A DNA stretch of 64,000 nucleotides from Ctena decussata (Eukaryota > Mollusca > Bivalvia > Lucinida > Lucinidae), in contig OZ022503.1 in the NCBI GenBank assembly GCA_963989385.1, positions 53,876,858 to 53,940,857 on the forward strand. The letters run 5' to 3'. A program made the translations under genes and the position numbers. A model generated the notes under the pieces. That model had not been told where the DNA came from. It saw only the letters and a program-made list of their open reading frames with translations, and made no database searches. Positions 10,926 to 20,908 of this stretch are shown here, piece by piece (the stretch's first letter is position 1; the number at the start of each line of letters is the position of its first letter).

Positions 10926-12671
10926 GTGTGGACTGGGGGTTGGGGTGGGGGTTGGGGATCCCAGGAGGGGGTGGAATGGGGTTAGGGACCCTAGGAGCGG
11001 GTGGACTGGGGTTTGGCGACCCTAGGAGGGGGGTGGAGACCCTAGGAGCGGGTGGACCGGGGGTTGAGGATCCTAGGAGGGGGTGGAACGGGGGTTGGGA
11101 CCCTAGGAGTGGTGGACTGGGAGTTGGGGACCCTAGGAGGGGTGGGAGTTGGGGATCCCAGGAGGGGGTGGAACGGGGGTTGGGGACCCTAGGAGCGGGC
11201 GGACCGGGGGTTGAGGCCCTAGGAGTGGGTGGAACAGGGTTTGGGGACCCTAGGAGGGTTAGGACCGGGAGTGGGGACCCTAGGAGGGGGATGGACCGGG
11301 GGGTGGACCGGGGAGTGGGGGACCCTAGGAGGAGGGTGGACGGGGAGTGGGGGACCCTGGGTGGACGGGGAGTGGGGACCCTAGGAGTGGGGGACCCTAG
11401 GAGGAGGGTGGACGGGGAGTGGGGGACCCTAGGAGTGGGGGACCCTAGGAGGGGGAGTGGACCGGGAAGGGGGGACCCTAGGAGGGGGGTGGACGGGGAG
11501 TGGGGACCCTAGGAGGAGGGTGGACGTGGAGTGGGGGACCCTAGGAGGAGGGTGGACGGGGAGTGGGGGACCCTAGGAGGGGGTGGACGGGGGAGTGGGG
11601 AACCCTAGGAGGGGTGGACGGGGAGTGGGGGACCCTAGGAGGGGGTGGACCGGGGAGTGGGGGACCCTAGGAGGGGGTGGACGGGGAGTGGGGGACCCTG
11701 GGAGGAGGGTGGACGGGGAGTGGGGGACCCTAGGAGGGGGTGGACGGGGAGTGGGGGACCCTAGGAGGGGGTGGACGGGGAGTGGGGACCCTAGGAGACT
11801 GGGAGTGGGGGACCCTAGGAGGAGGGTGGACGGGGAGTGGGGGACCCTGGGTGGACGGGGAGTGGGGACCCTAGGAGACGGGGAGTGGGGGACCCTAGGA
11901 GGAGGGTGGACGGGGAGTGGAGACCCTAGGAGGGGGATGGACCGGGAGTGTGGACCCTAGGAGGGAGTGGACGGGGAGTGGGGGACCCTAGGAGGGGGTG
12001 GACGTGGAGTGGGGGACCCTAGGAGGGGGTGGACCGGGGGGTGGACGGGGAGGAGGGGGTTGGACCGGGAGTGTGGACCCTAGGAGGGGGTGGACGGGGA
12101 GTGGGGGACCCTAGGAGGGGGTGGGGGAGTGGACCGGGAAGGGGGGACCCTAGGAGGGGGGTGGACCGGGAGTGTGGACCCTAGGAGGGGGTGGACCGGG
12201 GAGTGGACCGGGAAGGGGGGACCCTAGGAGGGGGGGTGGACTGGGAGTGGGGACCCTAGGAGACTGGGAGTGGGGGACCCTAGGAGGAGGGTGGACGTGG
12301 AGTGGGGGACCCTAGGAGGGAGTGTGGACCCTAGGAGGGGGTGGACGGGGAGTGGGGGACCCTAGGAGGGGGTGGACGTGGAGTGGGGGACCCTAGGAGG
12401 GGGTGGACGGGGAGTGGGGGACCCTAGGAGAGGGTGGACCGGGAGTGGGGGACCCTAGGAGGGGGAGTGGACCGGGAAGGGGGGACCCTAGGAGGGGGGT
12501 GGACCGGGAGTGGGGACCCTAGGAGGAGGGTGGACGGGGAGTGGGGGACCCTAGGACCGGGAGTGGGGACCCTAGGAGGAGGGTGGACGGGGAGTGGGGG
12601 ACCCTAGGAGGAGGGTGGACGGGGAGTGGGGGACCCTAGGAGGGGGTGGACCGGGAGTGGGGGACCCTAGG
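10926..12671 (+). repeat. GGGACCCTAGGAGGGGGTGGAC minisatellite
   Basis: Roughly 1.75 kb of units of about 25-35 bp built from GGACCCTAGGAGG, GGGTGGAC and GGGGAGTGGGG in varying combinations. Each unit typically holds a CCTAGG palindrome and four or more G-runs. Units vary by omission of modules rather than by point changes, as in a recombining minisatellite. Two long Gly/Arg-rich reading frames (10928-11512 and 11583-11960) follow from the unit composition and are not called genes. Confidence 0.93.
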
Positions 12672-13561
12672 AACCATATACCATACCATGCCATATACCA
12701 TACCATACGATATACAGTACCATACCATGCCATGTGCCATATACATGCCATATGCCATACCATGCCATATACCATACCATGCAGTACCATACCATGCCAT
12801 GTGCCATACCATGCACCATGCCATATGCCATACCATGCCATATACATGCCATATGCCATACCATGCCTTATACCATACCATGCCATGTGCCATACCATGC
12901 ACCATGCCATATGCCATACCATGCCATATGCCATACCATGCCATATACCATACCATGCTATATACCATACCATGCCATACCATACACCATGCCATATACC
13001 ATACTATGCCATGCCATATGCCATGGCCAGGTACCATACCATGCCATATACCATACTATACCATGCCATATCATGCCGTATACCATACTATACCATGCCG
13101 TATACCATACTATACCATGCCATATACCATACCGTACCATGCCATAAACTATGCCATGCCATATACCATGCCATGCCATAATAAACCATACCATGCCATG
13201 TGCCATACCATGCACCATGCCATATGCCATACCATGCCATATACCATACTATGCCATGCCATATGCCATGGCCAGGTACCATACCATGCCATATACCATA
13301 CTATACCATGCCATGCCATATCATGCCGTATACCATACTATACCATGCCATATACCATACTGTACCATGCCATAAACTATGCCATGCCATATACCATGCC
13401 ATGCCATAATAAACCATCATGCCATGCCATATCATGCCGTATACCATACTATACCATGCCGTATACCATACCATGGCATGGTACGGTATGGTATATGGCA
13501 TGGTATAGTATGGTATATGGCATGACATGGTATATGGCATGATATGGTATGGTATATGGCA
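12672..13561. repeat. CCATACCATGCCATATA microsatellite
   Basis: About 890 bp composed almost wholly of 5-bp words CCATA, CCATG and variants (TACCA steps). It begins directly after the G-rich minisatellite. From ~13473 to the end the same words appear in reverse complement (GGTATGGTATATGGCATGG). Longer higher-order blocks recur, for example the word GCCATGGCCAGGTACCATAC at ~13018 and ~13266. Overlapping 60-298-residue Tyr/His/Met/Pro-rich ORFs on both strands are composition artefacts. Confidence 0.93.
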
Positions 13562-14049
13562 TTATTTCATTTAATTATGCAAAATCTGTTCTAAGGCTAG
13601 CACTCATTGGTAACATACTAATATGTTGGAGTAACTGGGAATTCCAACTGCCAAGTCAATCCCTTCTAATTAAGAGACAAAATGACATATTTTAGGTCCT
13701 TCTTTGTACAGAAACAGTTTTGTGCAAAGCCCCACATTTCTACAAATTATAATTTTTTTATGTATAGGATAAAACTTAAGAATGTGCAATTCGAAAATCT
13801 TCTACCGAATTTGAGATAATGTTGGGAATGCTGTTTGCATTTGAGAGCAGACGGTCTATTCATATTCTGTCTAATCCATATTAAGCAATCTACATGTAGT
13901 TTGCAGCTCGAAGGGAAATCCTGAGTATAATATGAGCCATGCATCACATTATTGCTGTTATATAAAAAGCCTGACCCTGAACTTTGTTAATGGTGATCAT
14001 TATCAATAAGTATTTGCTCCTCAACACAGCTAAGGAAAAGTTTTTGTAT
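13562..14049. other. Spacer, nothing recognised
   Basis: Moderately AT-rich sequence without recognised repeats, inverted termini or protein similarity. Confidence 0.4.
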
Positions 14050-14246
14050 CAGAGCTCAGTATAACCAGTATTTGATGATAATTAAGGAATAATGTTTCTT
14101 ATTTTTCCATTCAAACCATTTGTGACCCCTCATCTAAACTGTCTTGATGAGACTGTTCAGATGAGGGGTCAGAAGATATGTTTTTCTTCAGAATTTACTA
14201 AAAAAAATCCCTAATTATCACCAAATACTCCCATATCTAGAGCTGT
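14050..14246 (+). mobile_element. Palindromic MITE, GTGACCCCTCA family, copy 2
   Basis: Left part: CAGAGCT..., ATTTGATGATAATTAAGGA and GTGACCCCTCATCTAAACTG. Right part: AGACTGTTCAGATGAGGGGT, CCCTAATTATCACCAAATAC and ATATCTAGAGCTG. The arms are complementary around TCTTGATGAGA. It aligns along its length with 17339-17539 but is more diverged. Confidence 0.8.
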
Positions 14247-14489
14247 TTGTATGGGTGTTTGTTTCTTGTTACACATAAATATTATGAAAAAATATATATG
14301 GTTGACAACAATGGTAGTTTTTGTTTTTGCATAACTTCATGTTATAGTACACTGCTTCATGTTATAGTACACCAGTGGCTGAGAATTTCCCATTCTTTTG
14401 CAGCATTTTGGAGAAGGATCGAAGTTAAAGAAACCATGAATTTCAATAGAACTGATTCCCTGATCATTTCCATGCCACAAATTTGGTAG
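14247..14489. other. Spacer with a short internal duplication
   Basis: CTTCATGTTATAGTACAC occurs twice in tandem near 14335-14372. The 80-residue ORF has no recognisable family features. Confidence 0.4.
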
Positions 14490-14600
14490 TTTTTAGCTCA
14501 CCTGAGCCAGCGGCTCCGGGGGAGCTTATAGGATGGTAAGGCTCCGTCGTCTGTCAACATTTTCAAATGACTTCTCCTCTGAAACTACAGATAGGTCAGT
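14490..14600 (+). mobile_element. Helitron-like element terminal fragment, + orientation
   Basis: TTTTAGCTCACCTGAGCCAG, CGGCTCCGGGGGAGCTTATA and the following GGCTCCGTCGTC...TCAAATGACTTCTCCTCTGA are the reverse complement of the terminal ~110 bp at 19565-19690. It is therefore the hairpin-bearing end of the same family in the opposite orientation. It breaks off near 14600, so it is a truncated copy. Confidence 0.7.
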
Positions 14601-14638
14601 TGCAAAGCGGCATCAGACAGACAATTTGCAAAGAAAAA

Positions 14639-14875
14639 TGAGCCGCAACACGAGAAAACCAACAATGTGGTTTTGCGCCCACCGCAGACTCAGATCAGCC
14701 TGGGCATCCGCCCAGTTTGATCAGACTCTTCGTTAAAGTCTCAGAGGGTAGCTAAGGGTCTAAGCTACTTCCATGCGGACAGCGAAGAGTCTGATCAGAC
14801 TGGGGGATGCCCAGGCTGATCTGAGTCTGCGCTGGGCGCATCACCACATTGTTGGTTTTCCCATGTCGCGGCTCA
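14639..14875 (+). mobile_element. Palindromic MITE, GCCGCGACACGAC family, copy 3 (full)
   Basis: A 237-bp near-palindrome running from TGAGCCGCAACACGAGAAAA to CCATGTCGCGGCTCA. Arms of ~95 bp carry GACTCAGATCAGCCTGGGCA and its complement. The centre has GGTAGCTAAGGGTCTAAGCT and CCATGCGGACAGCGAAGAGT. This is the clearest full-length copy in the window. Confidence 0.88.
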
Positions 14876-16026
14876 AATAAAAGGTCATCGGCCAAGTGTC
14901 ACCCGACGTTTGAAATGTTGCACAAACTTCAGCCCTTTACTCTGTTTAGAACAGAGTAACTGTATGACCAAAAACAGAATATATGTGTATTACAGAACCT
15001 GGTAAGCAAATAATAACTGAAACATAAGTGAAGACATATATCCAATTACTGGGCCTCTATGAGGTTATAAAATACTTAAGTTCAGAACAAGGCATATATG
15101 TGTAAAATCAGGTTACTGAAACTTTATGCCCTTACAGAATTCCCAAAACATCCAGACTGTATACCCAATAACAAAATAACAAGGACCATACTCCTGCTAA
15201 TATCAATCTTATGAAAAATGAACAGTGCATTTATGAAAATTCAGCCCATTAATATGAATAGTTATGGAGTTAAACTTTACCTTCAATTTTGACAGATTGT
15301 GATCTTTGTATAATGGTGATTTCATATCTGCCTCAAAACTGGTTCTCATCAGTATGAAAGTACAGGAAGAACCAAACTAGTCATTGACAAGTTGATATTT
15401 AAGTGCCCCCTTTTTTTGCAAATTTTGATTGGTTTTTCGACAATGCCATGATGAGCTTTATTCATACAATACCGATGGTGTATAGTGTTTGTACTACTAT
15501 GATATTCCCACTCAGTGACCTTAAGATCAAGGTCAGATAGACAGTTGGGTTGAAATCATTTTAAAGGAAATATAGTTTTACGATGGCTGGATGTATTCAC
15601 TTTAATCCATTACACTGTCAAACAAGAGCTTTCTTTTTTACGGAGAAAATAAGAAAAACCATCTATTTGGTACAAGCCAAAAATACTTTTCTGGAGCTCT
15701 GATTCATGGTAGATTATTGGTCCCCATGGACACAGAATATGCTAAGGTTGCAGCTGAAACCAAATAATTTATTCTGCAGCAGATGGATCTTGTTTTGTTA
15801 TGCTGCACAGAAGAATATGGCAATGCTGTGGGTTAACGTCATGGTTAATTTCTATTTAAGATATTTTACACTTGCGCACCACCTTCTAGTCCACATCTTT
15901 TCAGTTCTAATGACACTTTGATCTCAGTTTGTAGGCCAATTTACGTATGCAAAATTATTAGTTATCAGACATTGCCTGAACTGTACTTGACATGTAAACA
16001 TTTTTTTTCTAACAGATTCTCTTAAA
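14876..16026. other. Spacer; left part is a second copy of the 8-kb interspersed repeat
   Basis: 14876-15075 parallels ~7995-8150 (AAATAAAAGGTCATCGGCCA, GACGTTTGAAATGTTG, then CATAAGTGAAGACATATATC). The remainder shows no recognised feature apart from a single AGATCAAGGTCAGATAG word near 15520. Confidence 0.45.
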
Positions 16027-16028
16027 TA

Positions 16029-16208
16029 CAGTCAAACTTGCTCAGGTGATCACCTCTATTAAGGGCTCACCTGTCTTAAGCATGCAGTCACATTTCTGGG
16101 TCCCTTTGAGCAAATTACAGTGCAAATGAGCCTTAACAAGGGGTCATCTGTCTTAAGCAGCCAAATTATTTCCTTCCCATGAGTGACCCCTTAAAACAGG
16201 GTTGATTG
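16029..16208. mobile_element. 180-bp Tc1/mariner-like MITE
   Basis: It starts CAGTCAAACTTGCTCAGGTG and ends AACAGGGTTGATTG. Inverted, the right end reads CAATCAACCCTG, similar to the left end. TA flanks both ends (16027-16028 and 16209-16210). The interior repeats related words (CACCTGTCTTAAGCA and CATCTGTCTTAAGCA). No coding capacity. Confidence 0.65.
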
Positions 16209-16210
16209 TA

Positions 16211-17176
16211 TATCTGCAGTGATGAAAAATGTCACAGATCGGTTTTTACTATCATTTTGGGCCTATTTTTTCCTTTAAGGAACGAAATTTGACTAGTGAA
16301 GAAACGATTTAAACACTTCTGCTACACTTACCATGTTGAGCCAGGTTTTCTGAGAAAAAAAAAAACATGCAGATTTTTTGCTTTTTTCTGTTTCATCATG
16401 TATGTAGTCTTAATTCCTTTTAATTTCCTTTTTCGTTAGTGCAGATATCCAGAAAAAAAGGGTGTACCTGTCACATGCAGTTTCCCACATTGACAGAGAA
16501 ATAATACTTTTGCTTACATACTGCCTACATACTGTGTTTTCACAAAGATTCCTACTTAAGGCAAGGACTCTGTTATAAACTTTCAAAGGACGTCCATACA
16601 GATTATGCTGCCATTTATGTCAGAGTCCTTGACCAAAGTGTGAATCTTTGCAGTTCCATCAAAATGCTGTTGGAAACGGGAAGATGTGAGCTGGAAAGTG
16701 ACATGGCTCAATGAACGTAAAATACTGACAGAAAAATAACATAATACCTTGACATAAAGGTGGACAGCATGCAGTGCATCAATACCAAAACCATATGATT
16801 CCACTCTTATTCAGATCAATATTCAGATTATTGACTTTTTTTATAAACATGTTTTGGGTGGTAGATGACCAAAAAAAAACAAAAGCGTCATGAATGTCAG
16901 ACAAAGATTAGGTGAATTAGTTTTTTATAAGGCGAATTGCACATAATGTTATTAAATTCCGCCAAACTTTAAATATTACTTGAAGAATTAGTTACGATCC
17001 TCACCTGTTACTGATGCTTATGCTGTAGCCTTCACTTCAGCTTAAGCACCAGCAACATGTTAATGATTTGGTTTAGGTTTGGTATAAAATGAGCAAGTGT
17101 GTAGGACTCGCTATCTGGTAGACAGATATAGCTGTTATTTTTCAATGGTTTGGGTTTCAACTGCAACTAATGGTAG
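16211..17176. other. Spacer, nothing recognised
   Basis: AT-rich sequence with A- and T-runs. The largest ORF (73 codons, minus strand, 16583-16804) has no recognisable domain. Confidence 0.4.
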
Positions 17177-17338
17177 CAGGGGCATAGCTAGGAGGAGGCC
17201 TGGAGGCACAGGCTTCAACGTATTTTCATCTGTGCTTACACATTCAAAGGGAGCTTCTCTGCATTTTGCATCACTTCTCAAAGAGGGTCAATCCTGAAGA
17301 AAAGAATTTGCTCTTCTAGGATTTTTTCAAGAGTAGAC

Positions 17339-17539
17339 CAGAGCTCTAGATAAGAGGGAGTATTTGAAGATAATTAAGGATAATATTTCTTATTTCTCAT
17401 TGAAACCATATGTTGTGACCCCTCATCTGAACCGTCTCGTCGAGACGGTTCAGATGAGGGGTCACAACATGATTTTATGCAGAATTAACAAAACTTATCC
17501 CTAATTATCACTCAGTACTCCCTCTTATCTAGAGCTCTG
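17339..17539. mobile_element. Palindromic MITE, GTGACCCCTCA family, full copy
   Basis: It runs from CAGAGCTCTAGATAAGAGGG to CCTCTTATCTAGAGCTCTG. The centre is GAACCGTCTCGTCGAGACGG and TTCAGATGAGGGGTCACAAC. Almost the whole 201 bp folds back on itself. It serves as the reference copy for the fragments at 10690 and 14050. Confidence 0.88.
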
Positions 17540-17610
17540 TAAACCCTATTTGAGAAAGGCTTCTTTATCCAGGGAAGCAAATGGGAAGTCTCATTTGTTC
17601 CCTGTTGTAA

Positions 17611-17732
17611 CCAGAGGGCCAATGGCCCTATATCGCTCACCTGAGCACTGAGGTTACAGCAACAAAACACCATGCACAACAGCAATAAAAAGCACCATTT
17701 ATGTGGAGGATAATATCACAAATATTTATGAA
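17611..17732 (-). mobile_element. Helitron-like element, truncated terminus
   Basis: CCAGAGGGCCAATGGCCCTA followed by TATCGCTCACCTGAGC. On the minus strand this reads as the hairpin GGGCCATTGGCCC followed by TCTGG and then T, matching a Helitron 3' end (hairpin, CTRR, T). Only ~120 bp lie before the next element begins at 17733. Confidence 0.6.
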
Positions 17733-19688
17733 CAAGAGGGCCATGAGGCCCTGAATCGCTGACCTGAACAATTGGCAAGGTGGCTTATACTTATCATGCC
17801 CGAAATTGTCAAAATATGAGTTTTGGGTCAAAAGTCAAAGAATGACCATGTCCACTTGTACTCATAAATCTTCATGTACTCATTAGACAACCATATATAC
17901 CATTTTTAGGCCAAAATCTCCAAAACTTTCCATAATTTCTTATGTTCTAGCATTTTCCCATATTTGACCATGCCGCAAAAAAGGTCAAGGTAAACCCAAG
18001 GTCACCATTTGAACAGTCTTGGTGGTACTCTAGTACTCCATGCTATTTACCAAGTTTCAGGGCCATAGGTGTATTGGTTCTGGGGAAGAAAAATATTAAA
18101 GATTTATCCGGTAAGTGGTAATGGCGGCCAAGTTGGTCATGTGACCTGGACCTTTTGAACAAATTTTCATTCAATCAACCCCTGGAGGCTCTATATGAAA
18201 TGTGTTCACAATTGGCCCTTTGGCTTTTGAGGAAATGGTTGAAAATGTCAAAATATGAGCAATCTGGATCAAAGGTAAAAAAATGACCTTGACCTCTTGT
18301 ACTCACAATTCTTCATGAACTCATTAAGACAACTGTATATACCAATTTTTTAGGTCAAAATCTTCATAACTTTCCATGAAATCTTATGTTCTACCATTTT
18401 CCCATATTTGACCTTGCTGCAAAAGGTCAAGGTCAACACAAGGTCATAATTTGAACAATCTTGATAGTACTCAAGTACCCAATGCTACTTACAAAGTCTC
18501 AAGGCCATCGGTCAATTGGTTCTGGAGAAGAAGATTTTTAAAGGTTTTTACCATATATGGGCGTGGCGGCCATGTTGGTCATGTGTCCAGGACCGTTAGA
18601 TAATATTTTCATTCCATCAACCCCTCAAGGCTCTATATTAAATTTGGTTTTGATTGGCCCAGTGGTTTTAGAGCAGATTGTTTGAAATTGTCAAAATTTG
18701 AACTTTCTGAGTCAAAGGTCAAAGAATGACCTTGACCTCTTGTACTCAAAACCTTCATGTACTCATTAAGATGATTCTATGTATCAATTTTTAGGCCAAA
18801 ATCTTCAAAACTTACCATGAAATCTCATGTTCTAGCATTTTCCCATATTTGACCTTGCCGTAAAAAAGGGCAAGGTCAACCCAAGGTCACAATTTGAACA
18901 ATCTTGGTAGTACTCGTGTACCAGATGCTACATACCAAGTTTCAAGGCCATCGGCCTATTGGTTCTGGAGAAGAAGATTTTTTCAGGTTTTTACCATATA
19001 TGGGCATGGCTGCCATGTTGGTCATGTGACCTGGACCGTTTGAACAATTTTTCGTTCCTAATGTCCCAGGAGGCTCTATATGAAATTTGGTTACAATCGG
19101 CCCAGCGGTTTCAGAGGAGAAGTTTGAAATTGTCAAAATATGAGAGTTCTGGGTCAAAGGTCAAAGAATGACCTTGACCTCTTGTACTCACAAATCTTCA
19201 TGTAGTCATTAAGATGACTGTATGTACCAATTTTTAGGCCAAAATCTTCACCAGTTTCCAAGATATCTTATGTTGCAGCATTTTGCCATATAAAAGCATA
19301 AGGAAGCAAATTTGACCTTACCATAAAAAAGGTCAAGGTCAACCCAAGGTCACAATTTGAACAATCTTGGTAGTACTCGTGTACCAGATGCTACATACCA
19401 AGTTTCAAGGCCATCAGCCTATTGGTTCCGGAGAAGAAGATTTTTTCAGGTTTTTACCATATATGGGCATGACGGCCATGTTGGTCATGTGACCAGGACC
19501 CTTTGAACAACTTTTCGTTCCTAAGGTCCCAGGAGGCTTTATATGAAATTTGGTTACAATCGGCCCAGCGGTTTCAGAGGAGAAGTTGTTTGAAAGTGTG
19601 GACGGACGACGGACGGACGACGGACGACGGACAACGGAGCCTTACCATCCTATAAGCTCCCCCGGAGCCGCTGGCTCAGGTGAGCTAA
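17733..19688 (-). mobile_element. Non-autonomous Helitron-like element with four ~440-bp units
   Basis: The left end is CAAGAGGGCCATGAGGCCCT. The right end is a GGACGACGGACGACGG tract, then the hairpin around GGAGCCGCTGGCTC and the terminus CAGGTGAGCTAA. The interior holds about four ~440-bp units (TTGTCAAAATATGAG landmarks near 17808, 18247, 18690 and 19130). Each carries GGTCAAAGAATGACCTTGAC and GGTCAAGGTCAA words. The subterminal CTGACCTGA (left) and CTCAGGTGAGC (right) are inverted copies. No protein is encoded; the assignment is structural. Confidence 0.6.
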
Positions 19689-19856
19689 AAATGGCGAAAA
19701 GTGCAGATTTAACATATCAGAGTGATCTCCTTTTGTGATGCATGCTTCAAATTGAAAATTTTTGCTTCAACAAACTAGTAGTTCTGGCTATGCCCCTGGT
19801 TACTGCTGGCAACAGCTGCTTGTCCTCAGAATATTATACGTACCAGAAAAGAACAT

Positions 19857-20908
19857 TTACAGTACTGTCATCTCCATGGCATCTTCAGATGACAGTACTG
19901 CCAAAAATTCCCTCTTGAATTCTTGATACGCATCATAGTCTGTAGAAAGCTCAAGCAGATTGCTGCATGTATGAGCTACTGGAGCTCTCATCAAGCCATA
20001 GGAGGCATTGAAAGAAACCTTCAACTCCTGTGGCATTGATGAGGATCCCGTAACCCATACAAGGAACCGCCTTAGCATATCCTTGTCCATGCCTCTGACA
20101 AAAGAGCTAAGATAATTAATAATGACAACTTCAATCGGATTAAGATCCTCATCCTCAAACACTTTCTCTATCAAGTCACCGACCTTGTCAGCTGTTGCTT
20201 GCCCTGTAAGATAGAGATGCCTTATGCTGGCAGGAGTCAGTTTCTGAAGAAACTGCTTGCCAGCATTAGTCATCTCTAGCTTCATGAGACGCAACAGTGA
20301 GGCAGAGCTGTCCAGAAGTTCTATCTGGGCCATGTTCAGTAGATTTCTCCTCAGGTTCTCTGGAGTTGGCAAAATATTCATTTGATGTGCTCCAAAGAAC
20401 ATGAGCAGTCTTCTACTTTGAACCTCTGACCATGATGTGGCCTCAAGGCACTGCTGCAGAAGGCTACTTTCAGAATCAGAAAGAAACCTGAGGTAATCCT
20501 CCAGCAGCAGAGCTTCATCCACCTCATGGTCAGGGTTTGCCATGGCCAAAATAGCACTTCTGCATAGCTTCGTTGGCACTGTCCCAGTCAGACGCAATGT
20601 GTGTTCCAAGACCTTACCAACAGCCACATATACTTCTCTGGCCCTGTGACGGTTAGATGCAGACACATGCGGTATGCAGGCATCTTCCCCCTTGAAATAA
20701 AGTTCGAACACCTTTCCCCAAAATGACGAAAACATGTCTTTAGTGAGACCCCCCAAATCTTGTCCCCTCTCGCCCTCAAAAACAACCCTCAACCTTAATG
20801 ACAAATCCATATTAGAGCAAATCCTAATCACGTCTTCGGCGATCTTTCCTCGCTTGATATATACTGTTTCTGCGACTTGGCTCACTTGTCGTTGTAGGTG
20901 GCGAAGAT
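19857..20908 (-). CDS. HECT-domain E3 ubiquitin ligase, terminal exon
   Basis: Final coding exon of a HECT-type ubiquitin ligase, an enzyme that takes ubiquitin from an E2 onto its own cysteine and passes it to substrate. The exon encodes ~349 residues, the usual HECT length. The N-lobe motif FEGERGQDLGGLTKDMF lies near its start. The C-lobe has FLVWVTGSSSMP and then RAPVAHTCSNLLEL, whose Cys, 36 residues from the C-terminus, is the expected thioester residue. The stop is TAA at 19857-19859. An open frame continues upstream to a Met at 20996, but CATTTCTTTCAG abuts the homology at 20908, so I place a phase-1 splice acceptor there. The residues upstream (a hydrophobic MFCDWLIYLL start) are read as intron. 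No AATAAA was seen downstream before the repeats. Substrate and subfamily cannot be told from this exon. Confidence 0.85.

Larger units (their letters stand above)
17177..19798. mobile_element. Candidate hAT-like TIR pair enclosing nested repeats
   Basis: CAGGGGCATAGCTAG at 17177 and the inverse of the sequence ending at 19798 (CAGGGGCATAGCCAG) agree at 14 of 15 positions. Both resemble the CAGGGGC(G/A)TAGC starts of many animal hAT elements. The interval holds a palindromic MITE and a Helitron-like element. No matching flanking duplication was found, so the two ends could belong to different insertions. Confidence 0.35.

Noticed and set aside
10928..11960. Long Gly/Arg-rich ORFs (194 and 125 codons) in the G-rich block
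   Set aside because: Fully explained by the minisatellite unit. No start context, splice signals or complexity beyond the repeat, and other frames are open as well.
12646..13542. 298-codon ORF of Tyr/His/Met/Pro words, with others on both strands
   Set aside because: The CCATA/CCATG words lack stops in several frames on both strands. The array inverts at 13471 and codon content simply follows the repeat.
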